A stretch of 64,000 nt of DNA from Parastagonospora avenae f. sp. tritici 18332-5 (Eukaryota; Ascomycota; Dothideomycetes; Pleosporales; Phaeosphaeriaceae): positions 403,115-467,114 of the forward strand of contig JAFJTR010000016.1 of assembly GCA_022559985.1 (NCBI GenBank), written 5' to 3'. The first letter of the stretch is position 1; every line of letters starts with the position of its first letter. The position numbers and the translations under genes were made by a program. The notes beneath the pieces are model-generated. The model saw only the letters and a list, made by a program, of their open reading frames with translations. It was not told the origin of the DNA and searched no databases. Positions 41,292-51,823 of the stretch are shown piece after piece.

Positions 41292-42232
41292 ATGTCGAAG
41301 AGCCTCCTACCATCCGAACCCCCACCACCATACACGGACAACCCCAGCGTACCCAATGGAAATGACAGATCAGCCTCAGGGACTCCCGCTGTGCGAAGAG
41401 CGCCGCCAGGCCCTCCACCGCCCCTCAACATACCAATATTGAACACATTGCGGCGGGAACGAGTTGTACTGGCATCAGCATCACCACGGCGAAGACAACT
41501 TCTAGCACAGGTGCACATCCCACGTACTTCACGCGATTAAGCACGACTAAAAAATCCAGATTGGCCTAACAAATATCGACGTCGTCCCCTCCAAATTTGC
41601 CGAAGACCTCCCCCACTCGCTCGGCGCGCTCAACTACGTGCTCGAAACGGCGTCGGAAAAGGCGCAAGACGTATACAAGCGGGAAATCGACAATGCGGAG
41701 CGCGGCGATCCGGCCATTGTCATTGCAGCCGACACCATCATTGTCGCGCACTCGGGCAAGATTTTGGAGAAGCCGCGGGGCGAAGCCGATCACATCAAAA
41801 TGTTAAAGATGTTAAGAGATGACGGAGAGCATAAAGTCATGACGGCGGTCGCGGTCATGAAACCGAATGAGAATGGCGCGTATCCCGGGTATAGGATGGC
41901 GACACATGTCGAGGAGACGACGGTCAAGTTTGATGCGGCTGGTGAATACTCCCTTTCCCCCCTACGCACTTCCTCTCGGATCAGTGAGCTAATGTTAAGC
42001 AGTTTCCGACGAACTTATAATAGCATACGTCCGCACGCGCGATGGTAATGACAAAGCCGGCGGGTACGGCATACAAACAGCTGGCTCGATTCTCATCGAG
42101 AAGATTGAAGGGAGCTATGATAATGTGGTGGGCTTGCCGCTACGCTCGACGCTCAAGTTGATCGAGAAGATTATGATACCTGAGGAGGAAGAGACGGCCG
42201 GCGGCATGTTTGTGGAGAGTGATGAGGACTAG
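41292..42232 (+). CDS. Maf-type nucleoside triphosphate pyrophosphatase
   Basis: Three exons, 41292-41510, 41560-41941 and 42003-42232, encode 276 aa. Introns are 49 bp (CAG|GTGCAC...TCCAG) and 61 bp (G|GTGAAT...AGCAG). A proline-rich extension of ~55 residues (PPPPYTDNPS, PPGPPPPLNIP) precedes the catalytic domain. Maf landmarks follow: LASASPRRRQLL at the phosphate-binding start, VIAADTIIVAHSGKILEKP with the catalytic Asp, HKVMTAVAV, and after the last junction VSDELIIAYVRTRDGNDKAG, YGIQTAG and NVVGLPL. Maf proteins hydrolyse dTTP, UTP or modified nucleotides to monophosphates, a house-cleaning role in the cytosol. Fusion to a methyltransferase, as in human ASMTL, is not present. All motifs are intact. 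The next ATG upstream of 41292 has an in-frame open reading but no homology. Confidence 0.93.
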
Positions 42233-43259
42233 AAGGACTCAAGCGACGCGTATGGGGCTGGGAACGTTAGTGAAGATGCGTTTGAAGCACGAGAGGGCGA
42301 GGAATAGGATCCTAGGCGCGTGCAAGATGGGTTCGCGGGGTATTTAGGGCCTGGGACGGGGTGGAGTGCGTGGTGATGGGGCAGTGCGAAGCATAATTTT
42401 CGGCGCGCGGCTGAATATAGAGGCTTCACGAGGCATGATGATGTACGAAAGAGCAAGGGCATGGTTTTCCAACATAGCGAGGCATTGTTACGGAATTCCA
42501 CAAAATTCATGGTCGAAAACGACTTCAGGGAAGGAGTCAGGGAAGTTAACTTCGAGATGTCCACATCTGTCATGGTCTTGCTACGTGCATTCTCGTCTAC
42601 ATTTCTCGATGCACCTGATAAGAGTACAAAGTCCGTGTTGTGCAGTCGTCTTGCACATACGCGAAACCATACGGCCGCATCTATATTGCGGCGTTACCAC
42701 CCAGTAAGCCATGGCACTCGATTACTGACCAAGATCTGGCATTCCGCCGTTAAACTACAACACGCGAACTTATCAGCAAACGGAAGATATCTAAAGAAAA
42801 TTCTGGCCGTGCAAATGCATGTCAGAACTCTATCCCTTTACCGCAGCTTTCCCTCGCCAGAGGATTTCCACCCCTCATTACCAATCCTGCCCCACTTGCC
42901 TCGGTTCAGCCTTACACATACCGACGGGCGCTTTACTACATGTAGACAGCTTCCGAAGCTTGCACAGTGTCATTTTGCCTTCTCCGTTGGCGAGAATTCC
43001 GTAGAAGGTTCTACTTTGAGTTGCGGCGCACGGCAGGACGTCGGTGTGTGTTGGTTGCCGCTTTCTGCCGTTTCAGTGGGGTCGAGGTGGTATTGCTTGG
43101 GAATGATGCAATTGTAGGCCGGACGAATTTGCACTGGTACGCTAGAGGTATATGTAGGTGCTCAAGCTGCTCGTTTTAGTTGGGTATTTTCCAGTCGAGT
43201 TTTGTAAAAGAATCTGCCTTTCACGTCTCTTTCGCACACATTCACATACACACGTCAAA
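42233..43259. other. intergenic spacer with long 5' region of the oxidoreductase
   Basis: Just over 1 kb. Overlapping short ORFs do not resemble any family. The final 60 bp before the ATG are CA/CT-rich (TTCACATACACACGTCAAA), a common feature of well-expressed fungal genes, and the start context CAAAATGG is favourable. Confidence 0.5.
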
Positions 43260-44324
43260 ATGGTTCAGAACAAGGGCGTCATCTTCAAGAAGGTGCCAGA
43301 CGGCTGGCCCGTGGCTGGCGAGCACATCACCGTTGAAAACCGCGACATCGACCTTGACCAACAACTCCCCGAAGGCGGCCTGCTCGTCAAGAACTTCTAC
43401 GCCTCGTTCGACCCCTACCAGCGCGGCCGCATGCGCAACCCAGATGCGAAGTCATACTCTCCACCGTTCGAGCTCGGCAAGCCTATTACCAACCGCTCCA
43501 TCTTCAAGGTCGTCAAGTCCAACACTGAGCAGTACAAGGCGGGCGATGTGCTCATCACCCGCGGCATTACCCCGATCGAGGAGTACAGCGTGTTCGACAA
43601 AGACACCGTCGCCGGTGTCATGAAGCTCGAGAACCCTTACGAGCTGGACCCAAAGCACTTCCTCGGCGCCCTGGGCATGCCGGGTCTAACTGCCTGGTCC
43701 TCCTTCTATGAGATTGGCGTGCCCAAGAAAGGCGAGACAATTTTCATTTCCGCAGCTTCAGGCGCCGTCGGCCAACTCGTCGGCCAGCTCGCCAGGCACG
43801 AGGGACTCAAGGTCATCGGCTCCGTCGGCGACGACACAAAGCTCCAGTTCATCAAGGAAGAGCTCGGCTTCAGCGATGGCTTCAACTACAAGACCGAGAA
43901 GCCAGCGGATGCGCTCGCGCGTCTGGCGCCGCAGGGCATCGATATCTACTACGAGAACGTCGGCGGCGAACAACTCGAAGCCGCCATCAACGCAATGAAC
44001 AACTTCGGCCGCATCATCGCGTGCGGCATGATTTCTCAGTACAACTGCAAGCCCCACGAGCAGTATCCGATCCGCAACCTGATGCAGGTGGTAGTCAAGA
44101 GATTGACGATGCGCGGCTTCATCGTGAGCGACGAGAACATGGGTCCCAAGCACGCAAAGGAGCACCAGGAGAAGCTGCAGAAGTGGCTGCACGAGGGTAC
44201 CTTCAAGGCGAAGATTAGCGTTACCGAGGGCATTGAAAATGCGCCTGACGGCTTCTTAGGCATGTTGCAGGGAAAGAATTTTGGAAAGGCCGTGTTGCAG
44301 ATTGCAGATTTAAGCAAGGATTAA
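43260..44324 (+). CDS. NADP-dependent MDR oxidoreductase (leukotriene B4 dehydrogenase / double-bond reductase type)
   Basis: A 354-aa ORF starts at the ATG at 43260. The open frame continues 34 codons upstream, but the CAAAATG context and the family start (MVQNKGVIFKKVPDGWPVAG) fix the start here. The catalytic N-domain has FDPYQRGRMRNP. The Rossmann half starts with LGMPGLTAWSSFYEIG, the NADPH motif SAASGAVGQLVGQLA, then VIGSVGDDTKL, DIYYENVGGEQLEAA and GRIIACGMISQYN. No structural zinc cysteines are seen, as expected for this MDR branch. Members reduce alpha,beta-unsaturated aldehydes and ketones, often in stress detoxification. It is intact, with strongly biased GC-rich third positions, implying good expression. 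It is the last healthy gene before the transposon block. Confidence 0.95.
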   Translation: MVQNKGVIFKKVPDGWPVAGEHITVENRDIDLDQQLPEGGLLVKNFYASFDPYQRGRMRNPDAKSYSPPFELGKPITNRSIFKVVKSNTEQYKAGDVLITRGITPIEEYSVFDKDTVAGVMKLENPYELDPKHFLGALGMPGLTAWSSFYEIGVPKKGETIFISAASGAVGQLVGQLARHEGLKVIGSVGDDTKLQFIKEELGFSDGFNYKTEKPADALARLAPQGIDIYYENVGGEQLEAAINAMNNFGRIIACGMISQYNCKPHEQYPIRNLMQVVVKRLTMRGFIVSDENMGPKHAKEHQEKLQKWLHEGTFKAKISVTEGIENAPDGFLGMLQGKNFGKAVLQIADLSKD

Positions 44325-44386
44325 TTACGAAGCGATAAGAAACAAGAAGTATAACGTAGTTGGTACCGAGGATTACCGTGGTGCCC

Positions 44387-44418
44387 GGCGTAACCACCGA
44401 TCCGATCACCAAAATCAA
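44387..44418 (+). repeat. left inner inverted repeat of the pogo-type element
   Basis: It begins GGCGTAACCACCGATCCGAT and continues to TCAA. It is the reverse complement of 46412-46443 with a single C/T difference. Confidence 0.95.
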
Positions 44419-44559
44419 CCCGCCAATATAAAGCTACTGGGCTACGTACCATCGCTATTAGCGCGATGATTTTTAGAGCTGAGTTCTATAGGCCTTGATT
44501 GATATATATAGCTATCCATATTTTGCTGGGAGCTTGATAGCTCTGCCGTGTCGTGATTG

Positions 44560-46372
44560 AGATGGTGGTGGGCCTGCTGCAGCACCAGAGGCCTCACCAC
44601 CACCCTGAGGCTGCGCAACTGCTCTCTTTTTGAACCTGCCTTAGTAGCTATCTTAAGAGGTCTCCTCTCGCCTCTTTGGGTAGTTTTTTGAGCTTGTTGG
44701 GGTCGTTGTTGAGCCTTGCGAGCTGCCTGTCGTGAGGCTCGATCAGCAGCCTCATGAACCTTCTTCTCCTGCCTTATTATTTAAGCTTCTACTCTTGCTG
44801 CACGCCTCTGTTAGGCTGTCTGGAGCTTTTCCTGCCTCCTCTACTGGCGTAGGCGAGCTGCCTCAGCTCTCTGGATTTGTAGTTGCTCCTCCTCGAGCCC
44901 TTGTTGGAGCTGGCGATCACGTGCCTCCTTCACCTTCCTCAGGGACCAGAATACAACCCCACCGTGATACTCCTCAGCCGGCTCTAGAGGCAGAGCCTTG
45001 CCTCGCATTGATAAGAGCCTGCATGAGGCCTTCAGCCTAGTGTTCAATCAGCGTTTTTTGAACTGAGATAGAGTGGAAGGCTCGGCTGAGCTTTTGAGCT
45101 CGTGGATCACTCCTATCACCTACTACCTGGCGTAGAAGGCGCTCACTTTTCCGCCAGTCAGAGGCGCTCAAGGCCGAAGAGTCGCTATTGCTTGATTGGC
45201 CTGATTGAGCTGGCTGATTGAATCGTTTGAGTATCACCTCTCGCTCGAAAGGTGAGAGGCCAGTTGCCTCAAAGGCCTTGAGTATAGTATCCTTCTTGAA
45301 CGAGACCTCCCAGGCAGCCATAAACATGGGATAGAAGTCTTTTTTGCTCATAGATGTGAGTCCTTGGCACCTCTCCATGAACGCAGCTACCTGGTCTGAG
45401 TAGGCTGATGAGAATGGCTTGAACATGACGACGTTAAGCGGCTGGAGGGTGTGAGTTAAATGAAGGGGGGTATACTGCAAGGAGGATTCTATTCCGATCG
45501 CAGTACTCAATAAAATCCATCGTGAGATGAGATCCATGGCTATCAAGGATGAGTAATCGATAGCTCCGCCCTGCCTTCTCCTTCGTAGATCGACCAAATA
45601 CTTGTTTGAGCCAGGATAGTCCTATGTCGTTGTCTGTCCAGCCAGAAGGTGAGGAGGATATGTATAATCGATCCTCAGGCCTCAGAGCCTGCAGCCAGGT
45701 GTCCTGTATCGAGCCTGAGGCTGATTGATGTATCAGCACAGGCGCGAGGGCTGATCCATCAGCGCATATGCAGGCTAGCAGCGTTATCCACTCCCGATTG
45801 CCATCCTGGATGTGAGCCATGATCTTCCCCTCCTCATATAGCCTCCTGCTGAACACCCGCTTTGAGCGAGTAAGTATTCCTGGCATGCAGCCCTTCTCAT
45901 CCGTGTTGTACATATTGCAAGGCTCTATATCGTATTGGCTGAGCTTACTACGTAGAAGCTCGAAATAGAGGCTATACTTTAACTGAGAGTCAGCCTGGTG
46001 GCGCTCGCGATCGATTCCAGTCGCCCAGCGTGAGATGAGACCAACCTGGTGTCGCTGGATATATCGATCAACACACTGTACGCCGAGCTCCTTTCCGGCT
46101 ATTGATGAGGCAAAGCGTCGTATCATAGGTCGTGTAGGAGGTAGGCCTTGCCTTGTAAGGCGCTCGATATAGCGTAGGAGCTCCAGCTCCTGCTGGGGGT
46201 GGAGCGCTTGCTGGTTTTGAGCCTTCGTAGCTTTAGAGCTTGATACGCCTCGGTGGCGTTGAGATAGCGTTGAAGCTGGAACACCATACTTTCTAGCGAT
46301 TTGCGCGTATACAAGTTTTTCGCCAGGTTCTAGTGCTTCGATAGCTGCAAGCGCAGCCTCAATTGGGCTCAT
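44560..46372 (-). pseudogene. pogo-family DDE transposase with frameshifts
   Basis: From the ATG at 46372 the frame reads a pipsqueak-like HTH (YAQIARKYGVPASTLSQRHR). A CENP-B-like HTH follows (LTRQGLPPTRPMIRRFA), then the DDE core with NMYNTDEKGCMPG, ITLLACICADGS and LLILDSHGSHLT. After AVYPP the frame is lost by a one-base gain near 45460. HLTHTLQPLNV and the rest (AAFMERCQGL, FKKDTILKAFEATGLSPFE) lie in the next frame to TAG at 45037-45039. The usual C-terminal charged tail (VVFWSLRKVKEARDRQLQ) follows in yet another frame. The first two acidic catalytic residues are present. The enzyme cannot be made as a single chain. Confidence 0.88.
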
Positions 46373-46411
46373 ATTGATAGAGATATCGCGTGTTGAAAGT
46401 GGGGTGCTGCA

Positions 46412-46443
46412 TTGATTTTGGTGATCGAATCGGTGGTTACGCC
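46412..46443 (-). repeat. right inner inverted repeat of the pogo-type element
   Basis: This is the partner of 44387-44418. The next ~20 bp outward (46444-46463) contain a second degenerate copy (GGTCACGCCG versus GGTTACGCCG), suggesting the terminal repeat was partly duplicated on this side. Confidence 0.95.
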
Positions 46444-46605
46444 GTCCCGATGGTCACGCCGTCCGCCTCGGTATCGATAAGAAGCGGCGCCCTCGCACAG
46501 CAGCTCCTTGCTCAGCCTCACAGCCTGGTCAACCGTCAACGATGTTACCTTGTTCGCAAAACGGGTCTCGCATATGTCTGCAGTCGTCACTCGAACCCTA
46601 CCGGC

Positions 46606-46859
46606 ATAGGTCCGCTGAGTGCCACGGCCAGCGTCATCGCTATCCTCCAGCTCTCCGTCAGAGTGCTCTCCTACTTGAACGACGTTGAGGACGCCTCCGA
46701 GGCCGTTCACAGTGCGCGATCGAAGCGAGTAACCTCCACAGCCTCTTGACGAACCTGGGATTTTGACTAGAAGATGGGCATGGCCATCAGCCATGGTTCA
46801 TCGCAGTGCAAGCCCTCGCAGTCGAAAACGACAGCGTCTACAACCATGCACGCGCACTG
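46606..46859 (+). pseudogene. N-terminal fragment of a STAND/NLR protein (Helo-like domain)
   Basis: The sequence reads IGPLSATASVIAILQLSVRV then LSYLNDVEDAS, the characteristic opening of many fungal NACHT proteins, which normally start MDPLS. Here the first codon is ATA. A frame change near 46715-46735 is needed to continue into SNLHSLLTNLGF. TGA at 46764-46766 then replaces the usual Arg, before LEDGHGHQPWFIAVQALAVE. Nothing beyond ~46860 matches, so NACHT and repeat domains are absent. The fragment starts only ~130 bp from the right end of the pogo-type element. Confidence 0.75.
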
Positions 46860-47211
46860 CGTTTACACACCTGCTCTAGGCTGTGTAGATTGTCGGCCTC
46901 TGTTGCTCTACCAATGCTAGATTAGTAAATAATATCAACAAGTCTCGTATACGCTGCCTTCTATGTTGCTCTGTACAGCCTTGCGGCTGGGGTTCTGCAT
47001 GTGCATAGAGCCACGTCTACCCCGCCTGAGGCCTGGCGCGACGCCCTCACCAAACCAAGCATACAACCCAGCACGGTCGTCTCAGCTCGCGAGTCGTACA
47101 ACACCATTCACTATTAATACGTCTAGAGTTGTACAGCTGCTCATTTCCCCCTCTCTAGGCTAAATCCCGTCGTTCTTACCGCATACGTACACTGCGCGTC
47201 CCCACAAGTCG
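46860..47211. other. spacer between the two NLR relics
   Basis: These 352 bp contain no family-like ORF. It includes the presumed promoter/5' leader of the HNWD pseudogene. The frame of that gene opens at 47164 after TAA but lacks an ATG. Confidence 0.5.
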
Positions 47212-50200
47212 ATACGTCTCCTGAAGTACGAAGGAGATGGAGAGCTCACGATCACCAGCTTCGACGATAACGCGACACCTCCCTTCGCCATACTTTCGCA
47301 CACGTGGGGGGCTGATACAGAGGAGGTGACCTTTACGGACTTTACAAAGGGTAGTGGCAGGGACAAGCCTGGCTATAAGAAGATTCGTTTCTGCGGAGAA
47401 CAAGCTTCGGCAGATGGACTGGAATACTTCTGGATCGATACCTGCTGCATCAACAAAGAAAATCAGGCTGAGCTCTCGCTGGCCATTGACTCTATGTTTC
47501 GCTGGTACCGCAACTCGGCTCGATGTTATGTCTATCTGTCGGATGTATCGAGCCAAACTTCAAACATCAACCCAGAGCGCAGCGTGCATCAATCCGACTT
47601 TCAGATAAGCCGATGGTTTACTGGGATCTGGATATTCCTAGTCGTCCAACTTATATTCCGTTGGTATTCTAGCGCGATTCGGCGATTCTTCACCTTATCA
47701 GATGTTTGTAGCCCGCAGGCCTGTGAATCTAAGCTTCAGCGAAGCCGATGGTTCACCCGAGGCTGGACGCTCCAGGAGCTTCTCGCACCCCGCGTGGTTG
47801 AGTTCTTCTCGCGTGAATGGTGCAAACTCGGTGATAAGATATCGCTAAAGTCCGAGATCTACGAAGTTACAGCCATCCCATACGAAGCGCTCGAGGGAGC
47901 GCCCCTCTCTCAGTTCAGCGTCGAAGAGCGGTTCCGATGGAGACAGAATCGGCACACAAAGCTCAAAGAGGATGCGGCGTACTCATTGTCTGGCATCTTC
48001 GACGTAGACATTGCGCCTGTATATGGTGAAGGCGGAGAGGAAGCATTCAGACGGCTTCATGACAAGATCCAGAAGCAGGAACAGTGTCTTTGTGACTTAC
48101 GTGCTACCGACCCCCGTATATACAAGAAGCGCATCGAGGATACCAACGGCGGACTACTAGCAGACTCGTACCGCTGGGTTCTTAACAACACCACCTTCAA
48201 GTAATGGCAAAAGGACCCGCACAGCCGACTTCTATGGGTAAAAGGTGATCCTGCTAAAGGCAAGACGATGCTGCTGTGCGGCATCATTGACGAACTGCAG
48301 AAGGAGCCAAACGATGTTACGATCTCACACATCTTCTGCCAAGCGACCGACTCGCGCATCAACAGCGCTACCGCTGCGGTACGAGGGCTATTGTATATGC
48401 TCATGGTTCAGCAACCGTCGCTGTTATTTCACGTCCGCAAGAAGGACGACCACGCCGGCAAAAGCGTGTTCGAAGATGCGAATGCCTGGGTAGCCTTGAC
48501 AGAGGTCTTCGTCGATGTGCTGCAAGACTCGAGCCTGCGCCCGACATACCTAGTCATCGACGCGCTAGATGAGTGCGTCACTGATCTACCTGTGTTGCTG
48601 GAATTTGTCGCAAAGCAGTCGTCGGTATCTTCTCGCGTTAAGTGGATTGTTTCTAGTCGCAAATGGCCAGACATCGAAGCACAGCTAGAGTGGGCAGGAC
48701 ACAACGTAAGACTAAGCCTCGAGCTGAACGCAGAGTCAGTTGCGGCTGCAGTTGCCGTCTTTATTCAGCAAAAGGTAGATCAGCTAGCACAAGAGAAGCA
48801 GTACAAGGCAAAGGTTCGAGACGCTGTGCTCCAGCACCTAACGTCAAACGCGAACGATACCTTCCTCTGGGTTGCGTTGGTGTGCCAAGAACTTGGAAGG
48901 ACAGCAAACCGGCATGTGCTGAAGAAGCTAGCTATGTTCCCGTCTAGACTAGACGACTTAATTATACAAGCGGATGATGCAGCAGATGAATGAGTCAGAC
49001 GACGCCGAAACCTGTCGCTGTGTGCTAGCTTCGACCGCGGTCTTGTATCGCCCTGTGACTATTCGCGAACTAGTTACACTCGTCAAGCAGCTTGAGGAAT
49101 TCAGGAACGACGTACAGGAGATTATTAATCTGTGTGGATCATTCCTGACTATCCGCGAAGACACCGTGTAATTTGTGCATCAGTCTGCTAAGGACTTCCT
49201 CTTCGAAAAGGCGTCTCACGAGGTCTTTCCAAATGGTGTGGAAGAAATTCATCAGGCTATCTTTTCGACATCGCTAGCGCATCTGTCTAGGACGTTGCAC
49301 AGAGACATGTACAGCTTGAAAGCACCAGGAAGCGCTGTTAAGAACGTCAAACCACCGCATCCAGACCCACTAGCAGCGTCGCGCTACCCTTGTATCTACT
49401 GGATCGACCATCTGCACGACTCTAAACCTAAGTTTTCAGAAAACAGTAATGCTGACTTCCAGATGAGAGCTGTGTACAACTTTTTAAGGGAGAGGTATCT
49501 TTACTAGCTCGAAGGGCTAAGTCTGTATAAGAGCTTAGGACCAGGTGTAGTCTCAATGACGAAATTGTGGTTACTACTACTGCAGGTACAGCATCTAGAA
49601 ACAACATGTCTATATTGAATAGATGCTAACCTCAATAGGATATGCAGGGTCAAGATCGTCTTACTCAGCTTGTCCAGGACGCACGGCGATTCGTTATGTA
49701 TCACAAAGGAGCAATCGAGAGTTACCCTCTTCAAACATACATATCTGCGCTATTATTCAGCCCAACAGGGAGTCTGGTCAGGCAGCAATTTCGACACGGA
49801 AAGCCGAGAGGAATCACAATTAGGCCAGCTATGAGCGACGGCTGGAGTGCGTGCCTGCAGATGCTCGAGGGCCATAGCTATACAGTCAGCTCCGTGGCCT
49901 TCTCGCACGACCCGGCAAGGCTAGCGTCGGCGTCGGGCGACAGCACCGTCAAGATCTGGGATGCGAGCAGCGGCGCATGCTTGCAGACGCTCCAGGTCGG
50001 CGAACCTACTGGTAAATTGTCCTTCGACTCTACTAGCTCTTTTCTTCATACCGAATCAGGCACTATCGCCCTTCAAAGTCCAGAAGGTCCTAGTATGATA
50101 GATATTTCGGAACCTGATCGTCCTTTGTAGGTAGCTATCAGCCTTAGCCCAGACAAGATATGGATTAAGCATGATAGCGAGAACATACTTTGGGTGCCAT

Positions 50201-50297
50201 CAGAGTATCGGTCATCCTGTTCGTCTGTAAGCGAGACGACTATAAGTGTAGGTAATCCGTCTGGAAGGGTGTGGTTTTGCAGCATCGATCGTTGATA
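47212..50297 (+). pseudogene. HET-NACHT-WD40 (HNWD) NLR gene, nearly full length but inactivated
   Basis: Domains in order: HET (47212-48080; RLLKYEGDGELTITSF, FAILSHTWGADT, YFWIDTCCINKENQAE, RWFTRGWTLQELLAP), NACHT (48205-49170; LLWVKGDPAKGKTMLLC as P-loop, TYLVIDALDECVTD as Walker B), a helical region (VLYRPVTIRELVTLV, FVHQSAKDFLFEKASHEVF), one WD40 repeat (49860-49995; MLEGHSYTVSSVAFSHD, SGDSTVKIWDASSGACLQTL) and the conserved C-terminus. Defects are ATA at 47212 where ATG is expected, stops at 48202-48204, 49169-49171, 49505-49507 and 50128-50130, and a frame change at 48952-48973. An ordinary intron fits at 49586-49638. In Podospora, HNWD genes (het-e, het-d, het-r) control vegetative incompatibility, with WD repeats as the recognition surface. 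This copy is a dead relative. Confidence 0.92.
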
Positions 50298-50463
50298 TGT
50301 TTAACGTACGTCGTCGCAAGGGCCTGTTAGTCTTATCTTCGTTCTGTTTCTCTATTGTCTTTATTTCATAGAGAGGCATAGAGAGGAAAGGGGATACGCA
50401 TGAATATATAGGCTATGTACTGTTCTCAGATATTATAGATGTTGAGAGGCCTTAAAGCCTGAC

Positions 50464-50504
50464 GATGCCTGACAAGCCGACTCGATCCTACTTCGGCCTC
50501 ACTC
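50464..50504 (+). repeat. direct repeat copy 1
   Basis: The core AGCCGACTCGATCCTACTTC is shared with 51794-51813 except for C/T changes. The flanks are similar but gapped. The 1.3 kb spacing would fit two degraded terminal repeats. Confidence 0.6.
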
Positions 50505-51781
50505 ATACGAGAGCACGAATATAAAAAATCATCCCATCATCAATGATATCCCATCAAGTTGCATCAACAATCTGACAACTGCGCTGTCGAAGCTTCGAGC
50601 ATCATCGAGAGATTGATTGCTACCAGAGATTTATGACTGAGAGTGTAACGAGAGACATCTATCTGCTTGTCAATCTATTACTCATCGTGAGGTACATCGT
50701 GAACTAACAGGGGATACTAGGAGGGGATTGGTAGGCGCCATCAACAGAACGACAGAAAGCACATCCAGTACCGCGCTCTCGCTTGTTGTAGCCACAGTCC
50801 ATTGTGAGCCACAGGCTTAGCGTACGTGACACCTCGTAAATTACGTGAGATTGTGGCATACAGCGCCGCAGACTGTATTGAGCTAGCAATATACGGAAGG
50901 CGTTCCCCGAAGAAGTACCGGGTGGGGTAGCAATCTGTCAGATAAAATGAGATATCGGATAGAAATGATGGTTGTTGATGATTGTGTGTATTGTCTTGTG
51001 TCTGCTTTCTAAGAGGTGCGCACAGCTGTTACGAACCTGTGGGAAGGGGCACGGCAGTCTATGTAGGAAAGCAGAATGCTGACTAGGGAGGGTCAGCATG
51101 AGGGTTAGCATATAAGGACTAATTAATGACGCCACCCTACAGGGCACGCGATCTCACAGTCTTAGCAGAAAGCCACTATAGGATAAGTCACGTGTGTCCT
51201 ATAGAATCCTATGAAGTCCTACAACGTCCCATGCATAGGATAACGCAGGATAATATAGAACAATGTAGGATAATAGTCGTATATAGATCTTAATAGAAAA
51301 CACTAACTTTGGGCCTACCCAGCGCGCTTGCTCCAGCGCCTCCGGCATCCCAAAACTACCAGAATCTATCTTAGCCTATTGCAAAACAAACTTTATTTAG
51401 TTCTCACAGCCTCTAGGCTTATAGTTGAGGAGTGCAGCTAGGTGGAAACCTGCTGTTCCCTTTGTTCTGAGTTTTTCGCATTCTACGCACAGACCTCGCT
51501 TATTTCATTAGAGATCAGAGCATAAGATAAACACCTAACACTGCCTTTTTGCTCTATTTTCTGCTATCTAGACGCCTTTCTCTCCCTAGAGGTTGACTAG
51601 TACAGCTAGTAAGGAGGGGGGGAGAAGAAGGAGAAGTAAAATAGAGCTCCTCTTTTTCTCTTGTTTCTCAAGCCTGCAAAAGCAAGCAGAGCCTAGGTAA
51701 CTCTGCTTAGTACAAAAACAAGCTCTCTTTTAGTCATTCCCTGTCGGATCGTGAGTATCGGTAAGTGCGTCAGCTGCTCAA

Positions 51782-51823
51782 CGATGCTCAAACAGCCGAC
51801 TCGATCCTATTTCGGCTCTACTC
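51782..51823 (+). repeat. direct repeat copy 2
   Basis: The core AGCCGACTCGATCCTATTTC matches copy 1. Differences are transitions, in line with RIP-like mutation. Confidence 0.6.

Larger units (their letters stand above)
44354..46477 (-). mobile_element. Fot/pogo-type DNA transposon (Tc1-mariner superfamily), decayed
   Basis: Near-perfect 32 bp inverted repeats (44387-44418 and 46412-46443, one mismatch) bracket a DDE transposase. Further out, the left side reads TA|ACGTAGTTGGTACCGAGG and the right side CCTCGGTATCGA|TA, so the element probably ends at 44354 and 46477 with a TA target duplication. The outer ~30 bp of the two ends have diverged, so those limits are tentative. The size of ~2.1 kb suits Fot1/Pot2-like elements. 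It landed between the MDR gene and the NLR fragment and may have helped disrupt the latter. Confidence 0.85.

Noticed and set aside
43158..43259. N-terminal extension of the MDR oxidoreductase
   Set aside because: The family begins at MVQNKG and the CAAAATGG context favours 43260. The extension is hydrophobic by chance.
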